NCBI GenBank assembly: GCA_023391185.1
Contig: JAEWBI010000011.1
Location: 1 to 13,149 of the forward strand
From: Bacillota bacterium
GTDB lineage: Bacteria > Bacillota_I > Bacilli_A > RF39 > UBA660
Direction of reading: 5' to 3'
DNA length: 13,149 nucleotides
The notes under the pieces were generated by a model. It saw only the letters and a list, made by a program, of their open reading frames with translations. It was not told the origin of the DNA and did no database searches. Shown here in pieces: positions 1 to 6,600 of the stretch. Position 1 is the first letter of the stretch, and each line of letters opens with the position of its first letter. The position numbers were made by a program, and so were the translations under genes.

Positions 1-234
1 TATAAAAGTAATAAAGATGGTTCAGCTATGTTAAAGTATAAAGGAGTTCATGATTTAGGTATGTTCTTTGCACATGATAAACGTAAGAGAGACAAAATAC
101 AATTACCTATACCTAAACAAGAAAAAGATGAACCAAAAGTTGAGCCAATTAGAACAAAACCAAAAGACAAACCTAAAACAAAAGTAAAGAAAAAAAATGT
201 ACCTATGGAAGGACAAATTAGTTTATTTGACTAA
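1..234 (+). CDS. C-terminal tail of an unidentified protein with a putative sliding-clamp-binding motif (5' partial)
   Basis: The frame is open from the first base of the window, so this is the last 77 codons of a longer gene and its real start lies upstream. An ATG at 28 is in frame but has no ribosome binding site and reads like the interior of a protein. I do not recognise the family. The visible part has a short ordered-looking stretch (GVHDLGMFFAHD) followed by about 45 residues rich in Lys, Pro and Glu that look disordered. The extreme C-terminus is GQISLFD. Q-I-S-L-F fits the QxxLF/QLSLF pentapeptide that many bacterial replication and repair proteins use to bind the DnaN sliding clamp, typically on a flexible tail as here. 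A DNA polymerase, repair or helicase-type protein is therefore plausible, but that rests on a five-residue motif alone. The gene ends at TAA 232-234 inside a strong terminator. Confidence 0.75.
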   Translation, partial: YKSNKDGSAMLKYKGVHDLGMFFAHDKRKRDKIQLPIPKQEKDEPKVEPIRTKPKDKPKTKVKKKNVPMEGQISLFD

Positions 235-270
235 AAAGACTAGATATTATTTATCTAGTCTTTTCTTTTT
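233..270. terminator. Bidirectional intrinsic terminator shared by two convergent genes
   Basis: A perfect 13-bp inverted repeat (234-246 pairs with 252-264) encloses a 5-base loop. It is followed on the + strand by T-rich sequence to 270 and on the - strand by a run of U from the A tract at 233-237. The + strand stop TAA (232-234) touches the left arm. The - strand stop (251-253) lies in the loop and right arm. The hairpin can therefore end transcription from both sides. Confidence 0.9.
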
Positions 271-1762
271 CAAAGTCATTAATTTTTGATTCATATCTAG
301 CAACTCTTGAATACTCTTTGGTTAAGAACTCATCATTTTTTAAAAATGTAGTTGGCTTAAATATTTTTCTTCGATTATTTTCTAATTTTTTAATTATATC
401 ATTTTTTTCTTGTATTATTACTTCTTTAAGTTCATCTATATAATTTTGTTCAATTTTACATAATAACTTATTAAAATCAGGAATACTTAATATTCTTAAA
501 GCTTTATAAATCATATTATTATGACATCTAATAACTCCAGGTAATCCTTTTTCTATTTCATTTAATTTTATAGTTATATTATCTTTTATAATATCATTAT
601 CTGTTTCAGATAATATCTCTTTAAAATTATTTATTTGAGTATTAAAGAATTCTCTTTGACTTATTTTAATATCAATTAATTCTTTAATGCTTTTCCTTCT
701 ACCAACTTCACTATATTCCATTTGCAGTAGGGGATAATCATTTAAGATTCTAGGTTTATTTACTAGAATATTATCTATATGATTATCTACTTCAAAATAA
801 TCTTCGGTATTTTTATATGAAGAATAATTTTCTTCTTCATCAAACTCCTTTAAAAAGTCAAATTTACTAAATAAAGGGTTGTCCATTAAAGCTTTAGTCA
901 TATTATCTGTTTCTTCATTTAAATTAATTTCACTACTAAAATATAGTTTATTTTGATTGTAAAAATTATTATCTTCTTTAAATATAATTCCTTCTTTGAT
1001 AAAACGATACATTTCATCATCATATGTGATAGAGTGTTCATTACTTTTTCTAATATGTTTTTGCAAAGCTTTAAAGCATGTATTTAATAAGTATATTAAA
1101 GCTGTTTTATTGCCTTTTTCTTTTTTTATAATGTTAAACAATCCTAAATTAATATATATAACATTTGAATAATTATCAATTATTTCAAGATCTAAATATT
1201 TTATATATTGAGAATTTCTATATAATTTTGTTCTATTCTTATTTACAATTGTAACGCCTTTGATATTAGGTTTTAAACCGTGCTCAGTGGCTTCTTTTCT
1301 AATTATGTAAGTAATAAACCATCTTTGCATATCAAGCGATTTTAAGTAATCTTTTAGTATTAAATTAGCATATATAGAAGAAATTTCTAATTCAATAGGA
1401 TTTTTATAATCTAAAATATCGATATTATTAGTAGCATAACTTTTAATAATAACTAAATTCTTTTTATTTCCTATTATCTTTTTTACAGTATTGATATAAT
1501 CTTTATATGATAAGCCAGTTAAAACAGATGCATATTTATCATATAAATCACTTTTTTTTGATAGTTTTACTATCATTGGATGAAAAAGAATTATTTCTTC
1601 AGGTTTGTTTTTTAATTCTTTTTTTAATATATTATTTATATAAGTCTCTAATAATTCAGCATTTAACTTATTATTTATTTCTTTTATATCACTGTTAAGT
1701 GCTTTATAAAGGCTTTCTTGAAATTCTTTGCTACTTTCTTCTGTAAATAAAATGTCATCCAT
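251..1762 (-). CDS. Unrecognised soluble 503-residue protein
   Basis: A full-length - strand gene whose family I do not recognise. The start is placed at the ATG at 1760-1762 because an AGAGGTGG ribosome binding site (1770-1777) lies 7 bases upstream. A longer frame back to 1804 would start upstream of the TATAAT promoter element and can be discarded. No signal peptide or convincing membrane segment is visible, so the protein is probably cytoplasmic. Residues 1-50 and about 355-500 look mostly helical and rich in Lys, Glu and Asn, with possible coiled-coil character near the C-terminus. The middle (about 100-235) has alternating hydrophobic stretches that suggest a mixed alpha/beta fold. Residues 300-330 are acidic. 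I saw no nucleotide-binding or catalytic motif. It is a monocistronic unit with its own promoter and a terminator shared with the convergent gene. It may be lineage specific. Confidence 0.85.
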   Translation of the reverse strand: MDDILFTEESSKEFQESLYKALNSDIKEINNKLNAELLETYINNILKKELKNKPEEIILFHPMIVKLSKKSDLYDKYASVLTGLSYKDYINTVKKIIGNKKNLVIIKSYATNNIDILDYKNPIELEISSIYANLILKDYLKSLDMQRWFITYIIRKEATEHGLKPNIKGVTIVNKNRTKLYRNSQYIKYLDLEIIDNYSNVIYINLGLFNIIKKEKGNKTALIYLLNTCFKALQKHIRKSNEHSITYDDEMYRFIKEGIIFKEDNNFYNQNKLYFSSEINLNEETDNMTKALMDNPLFSKFDFLKEFDEEENYSSYKNTEDYFEVDNHIDNILVNKPRILNDYPLLQMEYSEVGRRKSIKELIDIKISQREFFNTQINNFKEILSETDNDIIKDNITIKLNEIEKGLPGVIRCHNNMIYKALRILSIPDFNKLLCKIEQNYIDELKEVIIQEKNDIIKKLENNRRKIFKPTTFLKNDEFLTKEYSRVARYESKINDFEKEKTR

Positions 1763-1769
1763 ATATATG

Positions 1770-1777
1770 CCACCTCT
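1770..1777 (-). promoter_or_regulatory. Ribosome binding site deciding the start at 1762
   Basis: AGAGGTGG on the - strand, 7 bases before the ATG at 1760-1762. It shows that translation starts there and not at the in-frame ATG further upstream. Confidence 0.85.
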
Positions 1778-1784
1778 ATTATTC

Positions 1785-1814
1785 ATTATAACAAATGTAT
1801 ACATATAAATGCAA
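1785..1814 (-). promoter_or_regulatory. Promoter with extended -10 for the 503-residue protein
   Basis: On the - strand, TTGCAT (1809-1814) and TATAAT (1785-1790) are separated by 18 bases. The -10 box is preceded by TGT, giving the TGnTATAAT extended form. The expected transcription start near 1778 leaves a leader of only about 16 bases. The spacer contains the perfect 10-bp palindrome ATGTATACAT (1795-1804), a possible operator. Confidence 0.75.
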
Positions 1815-1835
1815 AACTACTTTACACATATATAC

Positions 1836-1864
1836 AAAAAAAAGAATATTAAAATATTCCTTTT
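1836..1864 (-). terminator. Intrinsic terminator of fhs, overlapping its stop codon
   Basis: On the - strand an AT-rich stem of 10 pairs plus one G-U wobble (1854-1864 with 1839-1849) encloses a 4-base loop at 1850-1853. The descending arm merges into eight U at 1836-1843. The fhs stop TAA (1849-1851) lies at the loop. The stem has few G-C pairs, but the position and U run are typical. Confidence 0.75.
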
Positions 1865-3468
1865 ATTTCATTATCATCAATATACATATTCACAGCTGCT
1901 GGTTGTTTAGATAAACCAGGCATTGTCATAATATTTCCCAAATACACAACTATAAAACCAGCTCCAGACTGACATTTTAGTTTATCTACGGTAATTGTAT
2001 ACGGAGTAGGGAAGCCTAACATACTTGCATCATTACTAAGTGAATACTGCGTTTTTGCAATACAAATTGGGTAATTGCCATAACCAAGATTATTTATATC
2101 TTTAATTATTTCCTTGGCATTATCAGTAAAAATAATGTTATTTGCTCTATATATTTCAGTACATATCTTAGTTATTTTATCTTCTATACTTTCATTTAAA
2201 TCATATAAATAGTTAAAGTCTTCTTTCTTATTACAAACGTCAACTATTTTTTTAGCAAGATCACAAGAACCTTCTCCGCCATTTGCAAATGAATCACACA
2301 TATCAAAAGTCATATTCATACTTTCAATATACTCTTTAACGTATATAATTTCTTCATCAGTATCAGTATTAAATTTATTTAAGCATACAACTATGTTACT
2401 TGTATATTTTTTTACATTTTCTACATGAGCTTTTAAATTAATAATACCTTTTTTTATGTAATCTAAATTTGGATTACTTATTTCTTCCTTAGGACAGTAT
2501 CCGTTATATTTAAGAGCTTTTATTGTAAAATTAATAACTACACAGTTTGGTACAAAACCATTTCTACATTTTATATCAAAGAATTTTTCAGCGCCTAAAT
2601 CTGCACCGAAACCAGCTTCAGTAACAACATAGTCAGCTAAAGATAATCCTAATTCTGTTGCGATAACACTATTGCAACCATGAGCTATATTAGCAAAAGG
2701 GCCACCATGAATAATAACAGGGTTATTTTCAAGTGTTTGAACTAGATTTGGTTTTAATGCATCTTTAAGTAGTATTGCCATCGCATCAACACAACCTAAT
2801 TCTTTGGCGAATACTGGCTTTTTATCATATGTGTAACCAATTAAAATATTACCTAGTCTTATTTTTAAATCTTTTAGAGAAGTTGCTAAACAAAAAATAG
2901 CCATTATTTCACTAGCCGCTGTTATATTAAAACTTTCGGTTCTATTATCTAGTTTAACGTTTCTTAAAGCTCTATCATTCATATCTATACATCTATTAAA
3001 TAATACGCTTTCTGGGTCAATATTTAAATCATTACCTTGATAAATATGGTTATCTATCATGGCACATAGTAAATTATTACTACTAGTTATTGCATGAAAG
3101 TCACCTGTAAAATGTAAGTTAATATCTTCAGAAGGAACTACCTGAGCATAACCACCACCGGTTGCACCTCCTTTAATACCAAAAACAGGTCCTAAAGAAG
3201 GTTCACGAAGAACAGCTAAACTATTAAAGCCTAATTTGCATAAAGCATCATGTATACCAATACTAATTGTTGTTTTACCTTCGCCATATGGGGTAGGATT
3301 AATACTAGTAACAAGAATAAGTTTTCCTTTTTTTTCACTAGCTTTTTTACTTATTTTAGCTTTATACTTTCCATAGTATTCTAAATCTTCATCATTAAGG
3401 TTTAGTTTTAAAGCTACATCCTTTATATTTTGTAATTTTGTAATATGCGTGATTTCTAAATCTGTCAT
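1849..3468 (-). CDS. fhs: Formate-tetrahydrofolate ligase
   Basis: This enzyme makes 10-formyltetrahydrofolate from formate, ATP and tetrahydrofolate in the cytoplasm. The product feeds purine synthesis, initiator Met-tRNA formylation and one-carbon flow. The family signature is unmistakable: the P-loop-like TPYGEGKTT at residues 59-67, the block REPSLGPVFGIKGG followed by GGGYAQVVP and INLHFTGDFHA at about 88-126, HGGPFANIAHGCNS at about 254-267, VVTEAGFGADLGAEKF at about 281-296, and the C-terminal GAGF...IMTMPGL block. The length is 539 residues, slightly shorter than the usual 555-560, with all core blocks present. The ATG at 3466-3468 follows a GAGGTGA site (3473-3479) at a normal distance. 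The gene is transcribed alone, divergent from the gene at 3622. No fold, purN or purH partner is visible in the window. Confidence 0.98.
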   Translation of the reverse strand: MTDLEITHITKLQNIKDVALKLNLNDEDLEYYGKYKAKISKKASEKKGKLILVTSINPTPYGEGKTTISIGIHDALCKLGFNSLAVLREPSLGPVFGIKGGATGGGYAQVVPSEDINLHFTGDFHAITSSNNLLCAMIDNHIYQGNDLNIDPESVLFNRCIDMNDRALRNVKLDNRTESFNITAASEIMAIFCLATSLKDLKIRLGNILIGYTYDKKPVFAKELGCVDAMAILLKDALKPNLVQTLENNPVIIHGGPFANIAHGCNSVIATELGLSLADYVVTEAGFGADLGAEKFFDIKCRNGFVPNCVVINFTIKALKYNGYCPKEEISNPNLDYIKKGIINLKAHVENVKKYTSNIVVCLNKFNTDTDEEIIYVKEYIESMNMTFDMCDSFANGGEGSCDLAKKIVDVCNKKEDFNYLYDLNESIEDKITKICTEIYRANNIIFTDNAKEIIKDINNLGYGNYPICIAKTQYSLSNDASMLGFPTPYTITVDKLKCQSGAGFIVVYLGNIMTMPGLSKQPAAVNMYIDDNEIKGIF

Positions 3469-3485
3469 ATTATCACCTCAAAATA

Positions 3486-3514
3486 ATTATATACAAAAAC
3501 AATATTAAAAACAA
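3486..3514 (-). promoter_or_regulatory. Promoter of fhs
   Basis: On the - strand, TTGTTT (3509-3514) and TATAAT (3486-3491) are separated by 17 bases. The expected start near 3479 coincides with the beginning of the ribosome binding site, so the leader would be only about 11 bases. That leaves no room for a riboswitch downstream of this promoter. Confidence 0.65.
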
Positions 3515-3591
3515 CAAGAAGGCCCTTTTTTTAATAATTATAGGTTTATGAATCACAATTTTAATAAAATAGTTCTCTTTACTAGGTCATC

Positions 3592-3612
3592 TATAATATA
3601 TTGTATAGGAGG
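3592..3612 (+). promoter_or_regulatory. -10 box and ribosome binding site of the gene at 3622
   Basis: TATAAT at 3592-3597 is a perfect -10 box, although no good -35 box stands at the expected distance. AGGAGG at 3607-3612 lies 9 bases before the ATG at 3622. The AGGAGG decides the start against the in-frame TTG at 3601, which lies upstream of the site. The divergent fhs promoter is about 80 bases away. Confidence 0.6.
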
Positions 3613-3621
3613 CGTTATAAG

Positions 3622-4365
3622 ATGCATAGTGAATATATTACTCTAAAATGTATTAGAGACCAAAGAGACAAGCTACTTTTACTAAAATACGCTGATATTG
3701 ACATAACGAAAATTAGTCAGTTAATGCATAAACTAACACTTAGTTTAATGGATCAATGCTATGAACATGTAGAGAAGTTTGATAGTACTAATAGTTGCAC
3801 GAGCAAAAAGTATGCAAAAATTCATCAGTTAGTTTTAGAAGAATTAAAAGATATGGCTTATGTTAGAGAAAAATTTATTGAATATTTTTCAAAACCTGGT
3901 ATTAAAACAAAAGAAGATCTTTTTACATATATCTTTGGTTTTCAAATATCTGCGAGCTACTATAATGAGTATTTATATGCAGTATTAATTGATTCACTTA
4001 AGAAGGAATTCACATTAAATTTTTGGAATAAATATGATTTGTCTAGATTTGAAATAGGTACAGATTTTGCCCGAGATTTTTATGTTCTTAAAGATACAAA
4101 AAATGAATGTAGTACTGGTAGTGTTAGAATTAACGTAGGTAAGGGCACAGGTATTTTAGATGAATATGTTAGTGATATGACGACATCTAAGAGATTAAAG
4201 AAATTAGAGATAATTAAGCAAGTAGCGCTTACTTTAGATAATTATTATAATAAAGACTTTCCTTTTCTAAATAATCCATACAAAGATTCTAGTTTAGAAT
4301 TAGTTGATCATATAAGGGTTTATCAAGATTATGAAAGACCTACACAATTTATAAAAAGAATATAA
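3622..4365 (+). CDS. Unrecognised 247-residue cytoplasmic protein
   Basis: A complete gene with an AGGAGG site 9 bases before the ATG. I do not recognise the family. The protein has no signal peptide or membrane segment. The N-terminal two thirds (about 1-135) look helical, with several amphipathic segments such as DITKISQLMHKLTLSLMD. From about 138 the pattern changes to a more mixed alpha/beta region containing RFEIGTDFARDFYVL, then SVRINVGKGTGILDEY at about 167-182. That last part is Gly-rich but is not a Walker A motif because no Lys-Ser/Thr follows. Four Cys residues (10, 46, 59, 163) are scattered and do not form a metal-binding pattern. It is divergent from fhs and is followed by 144 bases with a new promoter, so it probably forms its own transcription unit. 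Function unknown. Confidence 0.8.
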   Translation: MHSEYITLKCIRDQRDKLLLLKYADIDITKISQLMHKLTLSLMDQCYEHVEKFDSTNSCTSKKYAKIHQLVLEELKDMAYVREKFIEYFSKPGIKTKEDLFTYIFGFQISASYYNEYLYAVLIDSLKKEFTLNFWNKYDLSRFEIGTDFARDFYVLKDTKNECSTGSVRINVGKGTGILDEYVSDMTTSKRLKKLEIIKQVALTLDNYYNKDFPFLNNPYKDSSLELVDHIRVYQDYERPTQFIKRI

Positions 4366-4367
4366 AT

Positions 4368-4441
4368 TAAGTATTCCTCCCTTTCTAATTATTATAGGGG
4401 CTATAAGTAATAAATATAAGGTAATATAGGCTAAATACTTA
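4368..4441 (+). other. Intergenic region with potential RNA structure
   Basis: TAAGTATT (4368-4375) can pair with AATACTTA (4434-4441). Inside it TATAG (4393-4397) can pair with CTATA (4401-4405) across GGG. TATAGG...CTA recurs at 4425-4433 in a shortened form. No U run follows, so it is not a classic terminator. CCTCCC at 4376-4381 is complementary to the GGGAGG ribosome binding site of the next gene (4496-4501). This would matter only on transcripts reading through from upstream. Confidence 0.3.
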
Positions 4442-4448
4442 GATGAAC

Positions 4449-4476
4449 TTGCAAAATTATAAAGTTATGCTATAAT
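4449..4476 (+). promoter_or_regulatory. Promoter with extended -10 for the 352-residue protein
   Basis: TTGCAA (4449-4454) and TATAAT (4471-4476) are separated by 16 bases, with TGC directly before the -10 box (TGnTATAAT form). The expected start is near 4483. The ribosome binding site AGGGAGG follows at 4495-4501. Confidence 0.8.
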
Positions 4477-4509
4477 AATGTAATCTAAATTTGTAGGGAG
4501 GTTTTGAAA

Positions 4510-5568
4510 ATGATAGTTAATAAGTTATTAAGTATTAAAAAAGATAATAATATTGTTTTATATAATATTTCTTTTGATGACCAAAAACTATGCAAATTTC
4601 TAGACCAATTAAATGAAAGATATACAAAAACAGAAAATGATATTATTGAAACAACTTTTTTAGGATTAAAACCTCTTAGTTACGGTAAGTATGATTCAAT
4701 GCAAGATATATGTACTGTAAAAGAAAATGGCTTACATGAAACAAAAAAGGAAAAAGAGAGTGAAGAATATTTTAAATCATTAGGTGGAACTACTAAAGAA
4801 TGGGAATTCTTATCTGATGAAGAAAAAATGATATTTATGCCTATTGATGGTATAAAAAAAGGTAAACTTAAATTAGAAGTTGTTTATCCATCAGTATTAT
4901 ATAAAATTCTAAAAGAAACATTTTTACCAAAAGATAGTAATAAGTGTATTATAGATGGTACTATGTTAACTAAATTATCTAACCACATTTTTAAAATACC
5001 AAATAGTTTTATTTACGATAAGACAATCGACTTAGAGGAAAAGAAAAAAAACTGGAATGATCCAGGTATAGCTTTCTTCTCAAAAGAAGATTATAATAAT
5101 TACTTAAATCGTTGTGCTAGAAATATTAATAAAGATGATATTAAGATTAGTCATAGAGAAAGTAAAAATATACTTTCTGATATTGGTGAAATTGTATATA
5201 GACTTCAAGAAATTTTATATTGTGAACAAATAGGTATGTTTCCAATTGATTTAAAGTTATCTGAAGAGTATGAAATTTTGATAAGATTCGGTATAAGAAA
5301 TGAAAGTTTTGAATGGCTTGATAGAAAGCTTGACTTAGCTGGAATTGATTATGATGGTGGAGCAGTTGTTAGCGAAAAAAGTAAATTAATTTGTGAAAAT
5401 TATGATTTAAATGGTATTAGAACAGAACAAAATATTATTGATCGCATTGCCAGAAAAAAATCAGAAATCGAAAGATTAGTTGGCACTCAAAACAAGGTTG
5501 TTAGTGAAATAACTGACTTTATCCAAGATAATAATCATGAACATACAAAAGTTATAAAAGCAGCTTAG
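4510..5568 (+). CDS. Unrecognised 352-residue cytoplasmic protein
   Basis: The ATG at 4510 lies 8 bases after AGGGAGG and is preferred. A TTG at 4504 in the same frame would be only 2 bases from that site. I do not recognise the family. There is no signal peptide or membrane helix. Visible parts: a hydrophobic/alternating start (about 1-55), a Lys/Glu-rich segment (about 75-90), a mixed region with KLKLEVVYPSVLYKIL (about 119-134) and IPNSFIYDKTIDLEEKKK (about 163-180), a helical segment SDIGEIVYRLQEILY (about 223-237), and a probably helical C-terminal tail from about 308 to 340 (DRIARKKSEIERLVG) that could form a short coiled coil. FEWLDRKLDLAGIDYDGGAVV (about 267-287) is the most motif-like stretch, but I cannot tie it to a family. 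It has its own promoter and terminator and so is monocistronic. Confidence 0.82.
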   Translation: MIVNKLLSIKKDNNIVLYNISFDDQKLCKFLDQLNERYTKTENDIIETTFLGLKPLSYGKYDSMQDICTVKENGLHETKKEKESEEYFKSLGGTTKEWEFLSDEEKMIFMPIDGIKKGKLKLEVVYPSVLYKILKETFLPKDSNKCIIDGTMLTKLSNHIFKIPNSFIYDKTIDLEEKKKNWNDPGIAFFSKEDYNNYLNRCARNINKDDIKISHRESKNILSDIGEIVYRLQEILYCEQIGMFPIDLKLSEEYEILIRFGIRNESFEWLDRKLDLAGIDYDGGAVVSEKSKLICENYDLNGIRTEQNIIDRIARKKSEIERLVGTQNKVVSEITDFIQDNNHEHTKVIKAA

Positions 5569-5580
5569 TCTGCTTTTTTT
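5556..5580 (+). terminator. Intrinsic terminator overlapping the 3' end of the 352-residue protein gene
   Basis: AAAAGCAG (5556-5563) pairs with CTGCTTTT (5570-5577) around a 6-base loop that carries part of the stop TAG (5566-5568), followed by T to 5580. The last codons of the gene form the left arm. Confidence 0.9.
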
Positions 5581-5612
5581 CATGACAAAATTACAACATT
5601 TTTTTAAATATA

Positions 5613-5645
5613 TGGTATAATACTTTTAGAAATTAAAGAGGGTGG
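5613..5645 (+). promoter_or_regulatory. Extended -10 promoter and ribosome binding site of the lipid kinase gene
   Basis: TGGTATAAT (5613-5621) is an extended -10 box. The -35 region is weak (TTACAA at 5591-5596, spacing 19). The expected start is near 5628. AGAGGGTGG (5637-5645) is a strong ribosome binding site 4 bases before the TTG start at 5650. Confidence 0.7.
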
Positions 5646-5649
5646 AATC

Positions 5650-6573
5650 TTGAAAAAGTGTGTATTAATTATTAATCCTAATAGTGGTAAAGACTTATCT
5701 GAAGATTATATACTAGATTACCAAGAAATACTAAAAAAACACGATTATGAAACGGTTATATATTTCACAGCGCGTTCTAAGCACGCAACTGAAATAATAA
5801 GATATCTTGATAGTAATGTAGATCTAGTCGTTTCTGTTGGTGGAGATGGTACTTTTAACGAAGTGGTTACTGGTAATTTAAAAAGAAAAGAACCATTACT
5901 TCTTGCTCATATACCACTTGGAACAACTAATGATATTGGCGCTATGTTTGGTTATGGTAGTGATGTTTTAGAAAATTTTAAGTTAGCCTTGGAAGGAACT
6001 GTTAAAAAAATTGATATTTGTACTATCAATAAGAGACCTTTTGTTTATGTAGCAGGGTTTGGTAAGTTTATGAATGTTCCTTATGAGACACCACGTAATT
6101 TAAAAAGTAGATATGGTCATTTTGCGTATATTATAGAAGGACTTAAAAGTTTTGTTAACCCAACTGAACTATATGATTTAACTTATAAAATAGGTGATAA
6201 GGTTTATAGTGGTCAATACTCTTTTATGCTTATATCAAATGCTAATAGAATAGCTGGTATAAATAACTTTTATAAAGATGTTAAACTTGATGATGATCAG
6301 TTTGAAGTGATTTTATGTAATTTAACAAAAAAAGCTGATATAGTTAAGTCTTTATACATGATAGCTACATCAAATATAACTGAAGCCAAAGGTTTTGAAT
6401 TTTATAGGCTTAACGAGCTTGAAATTAAATTTAATGAGGTGCCTGAAAATGCTTGGTGCATTGATGGAGAAAGACTAGACGATGAAACTACGACTTATAA
6501 AATAGAGATAGTTAAAGATTTTAGTATTCTTATGCCTAGAAAGAACATAAAGAAATTATTTATTACCAAGTAA
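5650..6573 (+). CDS. Diacylglycerol/lipid kinase family protein (DAGK catalytic domain)
   Basis: A soluble, membrane-associating kinase of the DgkB/YegS/BmrU family, which phosphorylates diacylglycerol or related lipids with ATP. In Gram-positive bacteria DgkB recycles diacylglycerol released by lipoteichoic acid synthesis. Sequence support: NPNSG at residues 9-13, the nucleotide-binding GGDGT at 64-68, PLGTTND at 89-95, and the C-terminal beta-sandwich with the conserved DGE at 272-274 (AWCIDGE). The length of 307 fits the family (about 290-310). The start is TTG, chosen because AGAGGGTGG lies directly upstream and the encoded MKKCVLIINP is the normal family start. The exact lipid substrate cannot be read from sequence, so no gene symbol is given. 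It is followed after 27 bases by the QueH-amidase gene without a clear promoter, so the two are probably co-transcribed. A link to envelope metabolism is an inference. Confidence 0.93.
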   Translation: MKKCVLIINPNSGKDLSEDYILDYQEILKKHDYETVIYFTARSKHATEIIRYLDSNVDLVVSVGGDGTFNEVVTGNLKRKEPLLLAHIPLGTTNDIGAMFGYGSDVLENFKLALEGTVKKIDICTINKRPFVYVAGFGKFMNVPYETPRNLKSRYGHFAYIIEGLKSFVNPTELYDLTYKIGDKVYSGQYSFMLISNANRIAGINNFYKDVKLDDDQFEVILCNLTKKADIVKSLYMIATSNITEAKGFEFYRLNELEIKFNEVPENAWCIDGERLDDETTTYKIEIVKDFSILMPRKNIKKLFITK

Positions 6574-6586
6574 TTTTTTCTTTTTT
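6562..6586 (+). terminator. Weak hairpin plus T tract, possible attenuator
   Basis: ATTAC (6562-6566) pairs with GTAAT (6570-6574) over a 3-base loop, followed by two T runs (6575-6579 and 6581-6586). The stem is only 5 bp and AT-rich, so termination would be partial at best. The downstream gene shows no promoter in the 27-base gap. Confidence 0.25.
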
Positions 6587-6600
6587 GAAAGGGGATTAAC

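Noticed and set aside
1763..1804. N-terminal extension of the 503-residue protein to an ATG at 1802-1804
   Set aside because: The extension covers the ribosome binding site and the -10 box, so it would not be transcribed from the clear promoter. The ATG at 1760-1762 has a proper AGAGGTGG site.
3517..3532. AAGGCCC followed by a T run, terminator-like
   Set aside because: The self-complementary part has almost no loop and would form at most 3 bp. It lies between divergent genes, where no terminator is expected.
3469..3600. ZTP or tetrahydrofolate riboswitch upstream of fhs
   Set aside because: No conserved riboswitch core could be found by eye, and the predicted promoter leaves a leader of only about 11 bases.
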